Shown: one piece after another, positions 6,936 to 15,127 of the stretch
How the letters are laid out: each line of letters opens with the position of its first letter
Numbering within the stretch: position 1 is the first letter of the stretch
Virus record (IMG/VR): IMGVR_UViG_3300033004_000007
Span: 1 to 33,631 of that record
Strand: one strand, 5' to 3'
DNA length: 33,631 bases
Origin: a virus
The notes under the pieces: generated by a model
Told to the model about the DNA's origin: nothing
The model's database searches: none
What the model saw: only the letters and a program-made list of their open reading frames with translations
Position numbers and translations under genes: made by a program

Positions 6936-9051
6936 GGACTTGGCCACTCCGATCATGGAGAAGTCCAAGACCTCGGCCTTCGCCATGGGCGGAACTCTCG
7001 ACAAGATGGGCAAGGTCTCGGCCGCTGCTCTGGTTGGTATAGCAGTCGCGTCCGTAAAGATGGCGGGCGATTTCGAGAATTCGACCACGCGCCTGATGAC
7101 GAGCGCGGGTGAGTCCGAAAAGAACATCGACATGGTCCGCCAGGGCATGCTCAGGATGGCCGGGCAAGTCGGTATGTCGGCCGAAGACCTGTCCAAAGGC
7201 ATGTACACCGTCGAATCTGCTGGGTACCACGGAGCGGCAGGACTCGATGTCCTCAAAGCCTCGGCTCAGGGCGCAAAGGACGAGAACGCAGACCTTGCAA
7301 CGGTCGCGAATGCGGTGACCGACGTCCTGAAGGATTATCACGAACCGGCCGCGAAGGCCGCTGATGTGACGAGTCAGATCGTCGCGGCTGTTTCACACGG
7401 CAAGACCACGATGGAGCTGTTCTCCAATGCTCTGGCGAACGTGCTGCCTTTGGCTGGTCAGTTGCACATCAGCTTCGCGGATGTCTCCGGCGCCCTGGCC
7501 GAGATGACATCACATGGCATGAATGCTCGGCGGGCATCGCAGAACTTGGCGAACGCCATGCGCGAGCTGGTTAACCCGAATACGGTCATGACTGGAGAAC
7601 TCAAGAAGTTCGGCTACACCGCGTCCGATCTACAAGACTCGCTCAGTAGCCGCGGGCTCACCGGAACGCTCCAGTGGTTGGCTGATGTTGCCGATAAGGG
7701 TGCGGCGAAGATCGGCCAGAAGCCGGTGCAAGCGCTGGCGAAGCTGACCGGATCGAGCGCTGCCCTGACCGCTGCTCTCATGGTGAGCGGAAAGAACGCG
7801 GACGAGACCAACGAAGCAATCAAGGACATCGGCAAGGCATCCGCCGATTCCTCGGGCAATGTTGAAGGCTTCTCGAAGATCCAGAAGAACTTCAACCAAC
7901 AGCTATCCGAGCTGAAGGCAAGCGCGGAGAGTGCAGGGATTGAGATCGGGGATAAGCTCATCCCGCCGCTGAAGACCCTCATGGGATTCCTCAGTGGGCA
8001 CCCAACTTTCGCCAAAGATTTGCTCATTGGCTTTGTCGGTCTGCTCGGCGTGTTGACTGCGTATTCCGCTGCTCTACGTTTGGTCGCTCTCGCGCAGGTA
8101 TTGTGGGCGGGCGCGACCAAGGCCGTCACTGCTGCGCAATGGCTTCTGAATGTCGCAATGGACGCCAACCCGATCGGTTTGGTTGTTATCGCGATCGCTG
8201 CTCTAGTCGCTGGGTTGATCATCGCGTGGAAGACCTCGGCCACCTTCCGCAATTTTGTCAAAGCCGCGTGGGAAGACATCCAAAAGGCCGCTGCGAACGC
8301 TGTCATCTATATCTTGAAGTATTACCGGATGATGATTAATGCGGCCCTTGAATTCGTGGATGTCTGGATTCATGCAGCAGCTAAGGCGTTCGGTTGGGTA
8401 CCCGGTCTCGGGGACAAGCTCAAAGCGGCCGCGAATGCTGTTGACGGATTCAAGAACACAGTCAATAACAAGTTCGACAGTATGATCACCAAAGTCAAGA
8501 GCTTCGATGACAACGTCAATAAGGCATCGAAGGAACGCAAGCTTCAGGTCAACATCTCGCAATGGACGTCGAACCTGGACAAGGCCAAGGCTTCACTCAA
8601 GTCGGTTCCGGATTCCAGGAAAGCTAAAGTCCTGGCAGACATCAAGGATCTGGAAAACAAGATTGCTCAGGCCAAGGCTGAGCTGGCCTCTTTGCGGTCC
8701 AAGACCGTGACGGTGAACGTCCGCACGGTCACGACTTCCTCTGGTGAGGTAGCTCGGCACGGGTTCGCTTCGGGTGGTATCCGCGGGGCCGCCTCAGGTG
8801 GTCCGCGCAGCGGTTTAACCCTGGTGGGCGAGGATGGCCCGGAGCTGGCCGATCTGCCGACCGGCACCCGGATAAGGCCGTCGGGCGAGACTCGGCGGAT
8901 GTTGACAGGTGAAGGTCAACGCCAGGGTCCGTTGCCCGCGCTCAAGGTGACGTTCGCGGGGAACATGGACACGTTGTTCGCCACTGCCTTCCAGAAGGCG
9001 CTCAATTCCGGCCTGATCAAGATCAGCTTGACACGGAACGTGGTGGCGTAG
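6901..9051 (+). CDS. Tail tape measure protein
   Basis: The product is 716 residues. The N-terminal third contains the phage-tail tape-measure signature (MAGDFENSTTRLMTSAGESE through GKTTMELFSNALANVLPLAG and FADVSGALAEMTSHGMNA). Around residues 365-440 there are strong hydrophobic segments (LIGFVGLLGVLTAYSAALRL, PIGLVVIAIAALVAGLIIAW), expected to insert in the host membrane during DNA entry. A coiled-coil stretch follows (DKAKASLKSVPDSRKAKVLA). At roughly 0.15 nm per residue it predicts a tail near 105-110 nm, short for actinophages. No muralytic domain is visible. Confidence 0.93.
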   Translation: MPNLVEIVITAKDLATPIMEKSKTSAFAMGGTLDKMGKVSAAALVGIAVASVKMAGDFENSTTRLMTSAGESEKNIDMVRQGMLRMAGQVGMSAEDLSKGMYTVESAGYHGAAGLDVLKASAQGAKDENADLATVANAVTDVLKDYHEPAAKAADVTSQIVAAVSHGKTTMELFSNALANVLPLAGQLHISFADVSGALAEMTSHGMNARRASQNLANAMRELVNPNTVMTGELKKFGYTASDLQDSLSSRGLTGTLQWLADVADKGAAKIGQKPVQALAKLTGSSAALTAALMVSGKNADETNEAIKDIGKASADSSGNVEGFSKIQKNFNQQLSELKASAESAGIEIGDKLIPPLKTLMGFLSGHPTFAKDLLIGFVGLLGVLTAYSAALRLVALAQVLWAGATKAVTAAQWLLNVAMDANPIGLVVIAIAALVAGLIIAWKTSATFRNFVKAAWEDIQKAAANAVIYILKYYRMMINAALEFVDVWIHAAAKAFGWVPGLGDKLKAAANAVDGFKNTVNNKFDSMITKVKSFDDNVNKASKERKLQVNISQWTSNLDKAKASLKSVPDSRKAKVLADIKDLENKIAQAKAELASLRSKTVTVNVRTVTTSSGEVARHGFASGGIRGAASGGPRSGLTLVGEDGPELADLPTGTRIRPSGETRRMLTGEGQRQGPLPALKVTFAGNMDTLFATAFQKALNSGLIKISLTRNVVA

Positions 9052-11301
9052 ATGGCCGGGGCTCCATTCCTGCAAAACGTACCGGCGTTCAAAGCCTCTA
9101 ACCCAAACGCCAAGCTCTTCGTTGAATGGGCGCCCACAGCACCGGTTCCCACTTTCGGGGACGATTCAACCGGCTGGACCTGGGTGGACATCTCCGGAGA
9201 CGTACTCCAGGCAGACGACGGATTCATCTCGATCACGCCCGTGGGCCGTTCAGACGCATCAACTGCGATGCAGCCAGCCGGGATGACACTCGTTCTTGAC
9301 AACCGGACCGGGGCATACTCCAAGGGCCCACAAAACTCGGTCAGCGTCCGGCTGAACATTCCGATCAAAGTCTCTATCGCCCTGGATGGGTCGACCAAGT
9401 TCGTTCGTTTCCAGGGCTACATCTGGTCCCTGAGACCGGTTTGGGATCAGACTGGCCAGTACGCTCGGGTGGAGTTGAGCGCGGCCGGAATGACAAGGCG
9501 ACTCCAGCAGAAGTCGAATCCGGTGCTGAGCTCGCTCAAACGGGCTGCCTTGCGGGACACCCGAGTCTGCAACTACTGGTCCATGGAAGACCTGAGAAAT
9601 GCCCAGCAGTTCAGTTCGAATGTATCATCGTCTTCGAATCCGATGACGTTCTCGAATATGAACCCGGCTCAGGACTCAAGTCTTCCGGGTTCTGGCGCGC
9701 TGCCCACGCAGACTGCAACATCGACATATTCGGCCAACATCTCCGGCACCTTCACTCAATCTGACGCTGGTTCAACGATCATCTTCTACCACAACGCGCA
9801 GGTCAATCCCACGGGAGACACCGCGATCATGCGTGTCCACATGCGCGGATCAACGTCTATCACCCGGTGGGAGATCGTTCTTCTCTCTGCCGATCTCACG
9901 CACGTCAATATCAAAGGCTATGCGGCAGACGGCACCGTGGTCATCAACGATCTTCGCGGAGCATTCTCCTACATCGGCCTCGGGCCGATTCAGTACGTCT
10001 TTGCTGTGCACCAGAACGGCGCGAATACCGAATACAATCTCGCGCGCGGCGGCATTCTGTTCAGTGGATCCACCACCGGAGGATCAACAACCGCCGGTAC
10101 CTGCGGAACACCATTCCAGGTCTCCATGCTCGCCAACGCAGCAAATGCGGGATACGTACTCGGGCACGTCACTGTGCTGAACCAATATGTGACGAGCTAC
10201 TCTCCCCTGCCTGGCCAGGCGTGGGTCGGAGACAACGGAGACTCTTCCGTATCCCGCGTCTTCCGGCTCTGCAAAGAGGAGAACCTTCCCCTCACGCTGA
10301 ACGGCATCAATCTGACCGGAGCGTTCGACCCTACACCGTGGGCGACCGGAGATTACACCTGGATGGACTACCAGACACAATCTCCTATCCTGACGCTCTT
10401 GCAGCAATGCGCGGACTCGGATATCGGCTTCCTGTATGACGGTCTCAGCCCGGGTGTCGCCCTACGCAACAGACGATCAAACCTGGAGAACCAAGCAGTC
10501 AAGCTGACCCTCAATGCGGCCGCGGGACAGCTCAGCCCACCTTTCCAGCCCGAGGATGATGATCAGCAGATCGTCAACAGGTTCACGGCCAGTCGAGCAA
10601 CCGGCGGAACGGCCAGCTACGAAGACGACACGGGCGACTACGGCATCAATACGATCAATGTCTATGACGACTCCGCCACAGTCAGCCTGAGGTATGACAC
10701 CCAGCTGACCGACTATGCCGGATGGAAAGTTCACCTCGGGACAGTCTCTCAGTTCTATCGGTACCCGACCATCACCTTGGACGTGCGCAGGCTGCAATCC
10801 CTGGCCTTAACGATCCTGACCATCCTTCCTGGTGATCTGATCAACATTCAGAATATCTCAAGTTTCACCTCGACCCATCCGGCCGGAGACATTCTCCTGA
10901 TGGTTCAGGGATGGTCGGAGAATCTGAGTGGTGTTCGCTGGGACATGGTCCTCAACTGCACCAGCTCGACTGTGTGGCGCGTCGGACTCCTGACCACCGA
11001 CACGAACACCTCTGACACGATCGACGCCATCCACCTGGACTCGGAGAACTCGAAGCTAGCGGCCGGAGTGTCCGGCGGAGCAACGAGCCTGAGCGTAGCG
11101 ACCACCGGGGGCAACAACCCGCTGTGGACCACTGCCGCTGCCAACTTCCCGATCATCTTGAACGTGGGGGGCTGGCAAGTAACCTGTACCTCCATCTCGG
11201 GTGCGAGTAGTCCGCAGACGTTCACGGTCAACGCGATGCCCGGGGCAGCAGCGATCAACTCGGTAGTCAAGCTCTGGTATCCGCCAACTCTAGGAATCTG
11301 A
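9052..11301 (+). CDS. Minor tail protein (distal tail / baseplate hub, with lectin-like domain)
   Basis: The product is 749 residues, starting directly after the tape measure stop. The first 160 residues (WTWVDISGDVLQADDGFISITPVGRSDAS, LVLDNRTGAYSKG) are typical of actinophage distal-tail or minor-tail proteins. A following segment (NYWSMEDLRNAQQFSS onward, about residues 175-370) resembles a laminin-G/concanavalin-like module inserted in many Streptomyces phage minor tail proteins. The C-terminal part (NRFTASRATGGTASYEDDTG, PGDLINIQNIS) resembles hub proteins. It likely forms the tail tip and touches the host surface. Confidence 0.85.
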   Translation: MAGAPFLQNVPAFKASNPNAKLFVEWAPTAPVPTFGDDSTGWTWVDISGDVLQADDGFISITPVGRSDASTAMQPAGMTLVLDNRTGAYSKGPQNSVSVRLNIPIKVSIALDGSTKFVRFQGYIWSLRPVWDQTGQYARVELSAAGMTRRLQQKSNPVLSSLKRAALRDTRVCNYWSMEDLRNAQQFSSNVSSSSNPMTFSNMNPAQDSSLPGSGALPTQTATSTYSANISGTFTQSDAGSTIIFYHNAQVNPTGDTAIMRVHMRGSTSITRWEIVLLSADLTHVNIKGYAADGTVVINDLRGAFSYIGLGPIQYVFAVHQNGANTEYNLARGGILFSGSTTGGSTTAGTCGTPFQVSMLANAANAGYVLGHVTVLNQYVTSYSPLPGQAWVGDNGDSSVSRVFRLCKEENLPLTLNGINLTGAFDPTPWATGDYTWMDYQTQSPILTLLQQCADSDIGFLYDGLSPGVALRNRRSNLENQAVKLTLNAAAGQLSPPFQPEDDDQQIVNRFTASRATGGTASYEDDTGDYGINTINVYDDSATVSLRYDTQLTDYAGWKVHLGTVSQFYRYPTITLDVRRLQSLALTILTILPGDLINIQNISSFTSTHPAGDILLMVQGWSENLSGVRWDMVLNCTSSTVWRVGLLTTDTNTSDTIDAIHLDSENSKLAAGVSGGATSLSVATTGGNNPLWTTAAANFPIILNVGGWQVTCTSISGASSPQTFTVNAMPGAAAINSVVKLWYPPTLGI

Positions 11302-11302
11302 C

Positions 11303-11797
11303 ATGTCCAACTCGTTCGTTGCCGGGCAACGTTTAGCGGCTTCAAGGATTCCGGGCCAGCGTCTCTGGACTGTCTCTTCGACTTCGGCAACGGCGGCCAT
11401 CGGTGCAACAGAAACTGTTGTCATCACTTCGCCGAGTTCGACGTATGTTGCCGGGGGCGCCTATACACTCAAGTTTCATGGGATGCTCAGGCCGAGTGCG
11501 GCAACGGCGGCCAGTGCCGGGATTCAGATTCGGGATACGAATGCGTCCGGTACGGTGCGGATGTTGATCCGTCAGTTCGCGACGCCTGCTGTCGTAGCGA
11601 ACTATGACGCTTATTTTGAATGGACTGTGGCCAACACAACCGGGTCTGACATCACGGGACGCGTTCTTGTTTTGACGCTCACAGGAACGGCCGCGCCGAC
11701 GTATCAGATCAACGCCGGTTCGCCCAATGCCCCGTACTATCTAGCATGCGAATACTCTGGTCTCCAAACCGACTTCTCCGAAGCAGTGGCCCTGTAG
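11303..11797 (+). CDS. Small tail-tip protein, beta-rich
   Basis: The product is 164 residues; AGGA lies seven bases before ATG 11303. It begins SNSFVAGQRLAASRIPGQRLW, a start seen in short actinophage tail proteins downstream of the hub, followed by an all-beta domain (GAYTLKFHGMLRPSAATAAS, TVRMLIRQFATPAVVANYDA). It is probably a tail fibre or receptor-binding accessory. No catalytic motif is visible. The call follows from position and general look. Confidence 0.7.
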   Translation: MSNSFVAGQRLAASRIPGQRLWTVSSTSATAAIGATETVVITSPSSTYVAGGAYTLKFHGMLRPSAATAASAGIQIRDTNASGTVRMLIRQFATPAVVANYDAYFEWTVANTTGSDITGRVLVLTLTGTAAPTYQINAGSPNAPYYLACEYSGLQTDFSEAVAL

Positions 11798-11805
11798 GAG
11801 GAAAC

Positions 11806-12165
11806 ATGTCTACGTACTACACACCCAACATGAATGGCACGAAGTTCATTGCCATGCAGTACAACGGAACCAACACGTCTGACATCCTTGACGCCATCAA
11901 CGCGACTCAACCTAATGGTTGGCCCGGGAACGGGAATCCTGGCGGGCCTGGCCACTTCAGTGATGACGGATCAGGGAACCTCACTGTCACTGCGACGGCC
12001 GGTTATTCGAACAGCAATATACAGCCGTTCATCCCGGGCTCTTTAGTTACCGCCCCAGTTCCCGTGGGTTGGTGGGTAGTGTGGGCATCCGTCGGCACTT
12101 ACAACGAAGTTGCAGCATGCGTCAGCGACACTGATTTCATCGGCATTTACAACGAACTCGCCTGA
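11806..12165 (+). CDS. Small tail-associated protein
   Basis: The product is 119 residues from ATG 11806, which follows the strong site AGGAGG; the open frame upstream overlaps the previous gene and is not needed. It starts STYYTPNMNGTKFIAMQYNG and contains a Pro/Gly-rich loop (NGWPGNGNPGGPG). The end (GWWVVWASVGTYNEVAACV) is a compact hydrophobic beta pattern. It sits between minor tail proteins and the peptidase, so a tail-tip accessory is likely. Family unknown. Confidence 0.7.
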   Translation: MSTYYTPNMNGTKFIAMQYNGTNTSDILDAINATQPNGWPGNGNPGGPGHFSDDGSGNLTVTATAGYSNSNIQPFIPGSLVTAPVPVGWWVVWASVGTYNEVAACVSDTDFIGIYNELA

Positions 12166-12183
12166 ACAAAAGGAAGCTCCCCC

Positions 12184-13065
12184 ATGTCGATCACCTACAT
12201 TCCAATCCGGTCGCTCGATCCGCGACTGAAACGCCACATCTGTCACGACTCCCGGTCTTGGAATTACTCCCTGCCCACGGATGGAATGACGCTACAGGAT
12301 AAGACCTGGGCCATGTACATGAATGACGGCAAGCTTGATCAGGGGAACGTCGGCGCGTGCACCGCGGAAACCGCTGATGAGCTTCTGGCATCGGACCCGC
12401 TCTTTGACACGCTTGACCTAGCAACCCAGCAGGGCGTCACCTCGGGTGCCCAAGATTGGCCGCTCGCGTTCTACCACGATGAGACCGCGGACGATGACAT
12501 CTCGGGGACTTATCCGCCGAACGATACGGGGAGCGATGCCCTGGGAATGGCCAAGGCGGCTCTCGCGCGCGGCTTGATCTCCGGCTACCAACACACTTTC
12601 ACCGCAGAAGACGCCCTGCTCGGGCTGTCGAACGTCGGTCCGTTCGGGTGGGGAACGCTCTGGAAGACCGGCATGGACAATGTCGACGTCGACACCGGCC
12701 AAGTCAAGTACAGCGGGGCCGTGCGCGGCGGACATGAGATCTCCGCCTACCGGATCGACGTCACGAACGAGCGCGTCTGGTGCCACAACCACTGGGGAGC
12801 ATGGGGGTACCAGAACGGCGGGACGTTCTGGATCAGCTTTGCTGACTTTGAGAAGTCCCTGGCCGACCAAGGGGACGTCGTCTTCTTCACGCCACGCACC
12901 TCGCCCGCGCCGACCCCTCAGCCACCGGCTCCACCAGCGCCTACCAGCCCGTTGGCGATAGCGGCGAAGACGCTGAACCCGTGGTCGGCCGAGCATCACC
13001 TAGGAGAGAACGCCAGGGCAGCAGCGGCGTGGAAGAAGTACTACAAGACGGTCGTTGCGAGCTGA
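12184..13065 (+). CDS. Papain-like (C1-type) cysteine peptidase of the tail operon
   Basis: The product is 293 residues; AGGAAG precedes ATG 12184. The papain-type elements are in order: Gln53 and Cys59 in LDQGNVGACTA, His184 in RGGHEISAY and Asn202 in VWCHNHWGAWG, then a beta-hairpin (GGTFWISFADFEKSL). A Pro-rich linker (PAPTPQPPAPPAPTSP, about 242-257) leads to a short helical end. There is no signal peptide. Being the last gene of the virion operon, it may be a tail-borne protease that trims surface proteins or processes virion proteins; the substrate is unknown. Confidence 0.8.
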   Translation: MSITYIPIRSLDPRLKRHICHDSRSWNYSLPTDGMTLQDKTWAMYMNDGKLDQGNVGACTAETADELLASDPLFDTLDLATQQGVTSGAQDWPLAFYHDETADDDISGTYPPNDTGSDALGMAKAALARGLISGYQHTFTAEDALLGLSNVGPFGWGTLWKTGMDNVDVDTGQVKYSGAVRGGHEISAYRIDVTNERVWCHNHWGAWGYQNGGTFWISFADFEKSLADQGDVVFFTPRTSPAPTPQPPAPPAPTSPLAIAAKTLNPWSAEHHLGENARAAAAWKKYYKTVVAS

Positions 13066-13073
13066 GTCGCCCA

Positions 13074-13107
13074 GTGGTCGGCTGGTCCTGTCTATCCAGC
13101 CGACCAC
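13074..13107 (+). terminator. Hairpin closing the virion operon
   Basis: GTGGTCGGCTGG (13074-13085) and CCAGCCGACCAC (13096-13107) form a perfect 12-bp stem with a 10-nt loop, starting nine bases after the peptidase stop. The tail is GC-rich instead of a T-run, as is common for actinobacterial terminators. Confidence 0.65.
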
Positions 13108-13179
13108 GCGCCCGGCCGTTAAGGTTGATCCTGACGGCTTAGTTGGTAGGGGCAAGCGTCCTGCGACGCTCGGCTGGAC

Positions 13180-13344
13180 ATGTTTGACTCCCTGAACTAC
13201 TATGGAATGGTTCGGCCTCCCAAGCCGTTCGATCCGAGCAAGACTGCTTCACGGCTTGCGGACGTGAAGCGCAGAGAACGCCCTGGAGTTTCGCCTCCCG
13301 GGCGTTTCTCTTTGTCCCTGTGTTCGAACATACGTCCGTCATAA
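13180..13344 (+). CDS. Possible 54-residue ORF in the terminator region
   Basis: ATG 13180 opens a frame starting MFDSLNYYGMVRPPKPFDPS and then TASRLADVKRRERPG. The residue choice looks protein-like, but no clear ribosome-binding site precedes it and a terminator-like hairpin (13273-13311) lies inside its second half. A small hairpin (AGCGTC, loop CTGC, GACGCT; about 13155-13170) lies just upstream. It could be a leftover fragment or an RNA with structure. The rest of 13108-13345 holds nothing else I can support. Confidence 0.25.
   Translation: MFDSLNYYGMVRPPKPFDPSKTASRLADVKRRERPGVSPPGRFSLSLCSNIRPS
13273..13311 (+). terminator. Second terminator-like hairpin
   Basis: AGAGAACGCCC (13273-13283) pairs with GGGCGTTTCTCT (13300-13311) with one bulged T, followed by TTGT. 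It stands between the virion operon and the separate promoter of the metallopeptidase gene. Confidence 0.6.
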
Positions 13345-13345
13345 A

Positions 13346-13369
13346 ATTCCCTGAGATTCCCTGGCTCAG
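13346..13369 (+). promoter_or_regulatory. Two tandem TTCCCTG operator-like motifs
   Basis: ATTCCCTGAG and ATTCCCTGGC are spaced ten bases apart just upstream of the -35 box at 13374. The same core occurs in the spacers of other promoters in the window, so these look like binding sites for a phage regulator. Confidence 0.45.
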
Positions 13370-13373
13370 ACTA

Positions 13374-13401
13374 TTGACCCTTAACTGTCAACGTGTAGAC
13401 T
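13374..13401 (+). promoter_or_regulatory. Promoter of the SprT-like gene
   Basis: TTGACC (13374-13379) and TAGACT (13396-13401) are separated by 16 bases. Transcription would start about 13408, giving a short leader with the AACTCAGGGAGG ribosome-binding site. The promoter separates this gene from the virion operon, suggesting expression at another time. Confidence 0.6.
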
Positions 13402-13431
13402 GAAGCTACCAACTCAGGGAGGTTGATTCAC

Positions 13432-14136
13432 ATGGCCAGCAAGAGCGACGCGGGCGTTGTCATGACGGTGACGCTCGTCAGCGCGGTAGCCTCCGCCTGG
13501 AAGAAAATCCGTGAACTGAACCCGGACGTCCCGAAGGTCATCCTGACCGTAGGGTCCGGTACGCTCGGCGCCAGGAAGGGCATCGTCCACCTCGGACACT
13601 TCGCGGCGAACCGCTGGCAGCACACGGATGACACGAAGTACCCGGAACTGTTCGTCGGTGGTGAAGGTTTGCGCCAAGGAGCTGAAGAGCTTCTTTCGAC
13701 GCTGCTGCACGAAGCTGCGCACGGGGTCGCTCACGTGCGCAAGGTCCAGGACACCAGCCGTCAGGGCCGCTATCACAATGATGCCTACGCGAAACTGGCA
13801 GGAGAGATCGGCCTCGAAGTCAACAAGGACGCCAAGAATGGTTGGAACCAGACGCGCGTCACCGATGACATCCGGGCCGATTATGCCAAGGAGATCGCCC
13901 TCCTGGGAAAGGCCCTCACTGCCTACCGTTACAATGAGCTTGAGGCCAGGAACGGCGGGGAAAAAGGCGATGGCGAAAAGGGCGAGGGCGACGGCGAAGA
14001 GAAAAAGAACTCGAACAACCTGAAGTGCGTGTGCGGGTGCGAGAAGCCGCGCATCATCCGAGTCTCACGTTCGGTCCTTGAACTCGGTGCCATCGAATGC
14101 AGGGAATGCGGCAAGGACTTCGCACCAGCTGAGTGA
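13432..14136 (+). CDS. SprT-like zinc metallopeptidase
   Basis: The product is 234 residues; GGGAGG lies nine bases before ATG 13432. It carries HEAAH at 93-97 (HExxH zinc and catalytic motif) with a further candidate ligand at His115 in GRYHN. A Gly/Glu/Lys-rich linker follows (about 174-193), then a C-terminal zinc ribbon with CVCGC and CREC. SprT-like proteins act on DNA-bound or crosslinked proteins. It has its own promoter and terminator, so it is expressed as a single gene between virion and early blocks. The substrate is unknown. Confidence 0.75.
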   Translation: MASKSDAGVVMTVTLVSAVASAWKKIRELNPDVPKVILTVGSGTLGARKGIVHLGHFAANRWQHTDDTKYPELFVGGEGLRQGAEELLSTLLHEAAHGVAHVRKVQDTSRQGRYHNDAYAKLAGEIGLEVNKDAKNGWNQTRVTDDIRADYAKEIALLGKALTAYRYNELEARNGGEKGDGEKGEGDGEEKKNSNNLKCVCGCEKPRIIRVSRSVLELGAIECRECGKDFAPAE

Positions 14137-14140
14137 CCGC

Positions 14141-14185
14141 AACGTCAAGACCCCCGGCTCCCTGGAGACCGGGGGTCTTGACGTT
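14141..14185 (+). terminator. Strong bidirectional terminator
   Basis: A perfect 17-bp stem (14141-14157 with 14169-14185; core GACCCCCGG / CCGGGGGTC) has an 11-nt loop and lies between convergent genes. The distal arm ends CTTGACGTTTAAG, the same sequence that ends the terminator at 22922-22960. Confidence 0.85.
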
Positions 14186-14191
14186 TAAGAG

Positions 14192-14380
14192 TCAGACGCC
14201 TGAGGAGGACGCCAGGACCGGGGGACAGTTCGCCGGACGCCAAGTTGAGCCGTAGACGCTCAGGATCTGAGTCTCAGTCATGATCAGGTCGTTGTGGCGG
14301 TACAGAGACAGACCGTTTCGGTCTGTGTGATCGACACGGACCCAGTCGTCTCCGTCTCCATCCCTGATTACCGCACTCAC
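14192..14380 (-). CDS. Small protein, last gene of a coupled block
   Basis: The product is 62 residues, starting at GTG 14380 in a GTGA overlap with the gene before it. It begins SAVIRDGDGDDWVRVDHTDR and contains SLYRHNDLIMTETQILSVYG, a pattern of two strands and a helix. No known domain is recognised. It ends seven bases from the shared terminator. Translational coupling and a coherent protein-like composition support it as real. Confidence 0.55.
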   Translation of the reverse strand: MSAVIRDGDGDDWVRVDHTDRNGLSLYRHNDLIMTETQILSVYGSTWRPANCPPVLASSSGV

Positions 14381-14502
14381 TTGGACTTGACCTCCTTGAC
14401 GTCTCTCAGGAGCTTCTCCGCGGCCTTGACGGCCTTGGCGGCATCAGCAGCGGCTTTGCTGGCCGCAGCTAGAAGCTCGGCGCTTCGGGGTTCGTCGCTC
14501 AC
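14377..14502 (-). CDS. 41-residue Ala/Lys-rich helical protein
   Basis: The start is GTG 14502 in a GTGA overlap with the upstream stop; the longer frame running upstream overlaps that gene completely. The sequence (SDEPRSAELLAAASKAAADA, then KAVKAAEKLLRDVKEVKSK) is an almost continuous amphipathic helix, likely a coiled coil or nucleic-acid-binding tail. It is coupled by overlap on both sides. Function unknown. Confidence 0.5.
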   Translation of the reverse strand: MSDEPRSAELLAAASKAAADAAKAVKAAEKLLRDVKEVKSK

Positions 14503-14789
14503 GATATCAGTCCGAGTTCCTTGAACGCGCGTTCGAACTCTTCGGCGGAGCAGCGAATCTGATAAGCACGGTGGAATGTCCACCCTTTACGCCGCTTTGC
14601 TTGATTGATGAACCACATCGGAGGAGCGATGTCCTTGTCTATCCGATAGCTCGCGGCCGAGATCTGCGACCCGATGACAAGTCCGAAAATCGACTTGTCC
14701 GCGTTGACTGCGACCGTAAGATCGGTTGGCTCTCCTGACCATTCGCCTTTGACGGTGACTTCCTTGGCGATGCGATACTGACTCATCAT
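14499..14789 (-). CDS. Conserved small protein of unknown function
   Basis: The product is 96 residues from ATG 14789, six bases after GGGGAG. A start at 14828, in an ATGA overlap with the upstream gene, would add 13 residues (NDFVFFFPGEIG); both are possible. The protein is a mixed alpha/beta chain (VTVKGEWSGEPTDLTVAVNA, KGWTFHRAYQIRCSAEEF) ending in a helix. No recognised domain. It belongs to the coupled six-gene block running from 15720 down to 14192. Confidence 0.6.
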   Translation of the reverse strand: MMSQYRIAKEVTVKGEWSGEPTDLTVAVNADKSIFGLVIGSQISAASYRIDKDIAPPMWFINQAKRRKGWTFHRAYQIRCSAEEFERAFKELGLIS

Positions 14790-14824
14790 TCCAATCTCCC
14801 CTGGGAAAAAGAACACAAAATCGT

Positions 14825-15019
14825 TCATTCGTCGTCGCACTCCTCGCATGTGTATTGTCCGTGTCCGATCGGCTGGCCGCATAAGTCGCACTCGTGCCGG
14901 TCGTAGTTGCACTTGTCGCAGCACAACTGACAACCGTGATTGGGTGCGACTTCTACGCCGTCGCACGTGCGCGTGCGATGCTTCCGGCCGGTCCAGTCGT
15001 TGTACCAAACGTACGTCAT
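14825..15019 (-). CDS. Small Cys-rich zinc-ribbon protein
   Basis: The product is 64 residues. It contains GCQLCCDKC, HECDLCGQPIGH and YTCEECDDE, giving several CxxC knuckles that could bind two zinc ions. It starts at ATG 15019 in an ATGA overlap, with GGAGG 11 bases upstream. Such proteins in phage early regions often bind nucleic acid or host polymerase, but nothing more specific can be said. The junction before the start (AGGTTGATTGCATC) is one of three near-identical ones. Confidence 0.65.
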   Translation of the reverse strand: MTYVWYNDWTGRKHRTRTCDGVEVAPNHGCQLCCDKCNYDRHECDLCGQPIGHGQYTCEECDDE

Positions 15020-15120
15020 GATGCAATCAACCTCCACGTTTCAATAACCAGAGCTTCGACACTTACTCCAAGCCAGAATCCGAGGAAGTAGCCTCGGTAG
15101 TACCAATCGCGCTTGTTCAT
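15016..15120 (-). CDS. 34-residue membrane peptide
   Basis: It starts at ATG 15120 behind GGAGGTTGATGGCAGC and ends in an ATGA overlap. The sequence NKRDWYYRGYFLGFWLGVSV continues with EALVIETWRLIAS: a positive start, then a hydrophobic helix of about 16-20 residues. A one-helix membrane peptide is likely. The ribosome-binding site and coupling support translation; the role is unknown. Confidence 0.5.
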   Translation of the reverse strand: MNKRDWYYRGYFLGFWLGVSVEALVIETWRLIAS

Positions 15121-15127
15121 GCTGCCA

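Noticed and set aside
9441-10439. Several plus-frame ORFs inside the minor tail gene
   Set aside because: Alternate frames of one long, family-typical gene; no ribosome-binding sites.
13195-13240. tRNA-Gly(CCC)-like anticodon arm
   Set aside because: The stem-loop CGGC CTCCCAA GCCG looks right, but no acceptor stem, D arm or T stem pairs around it.
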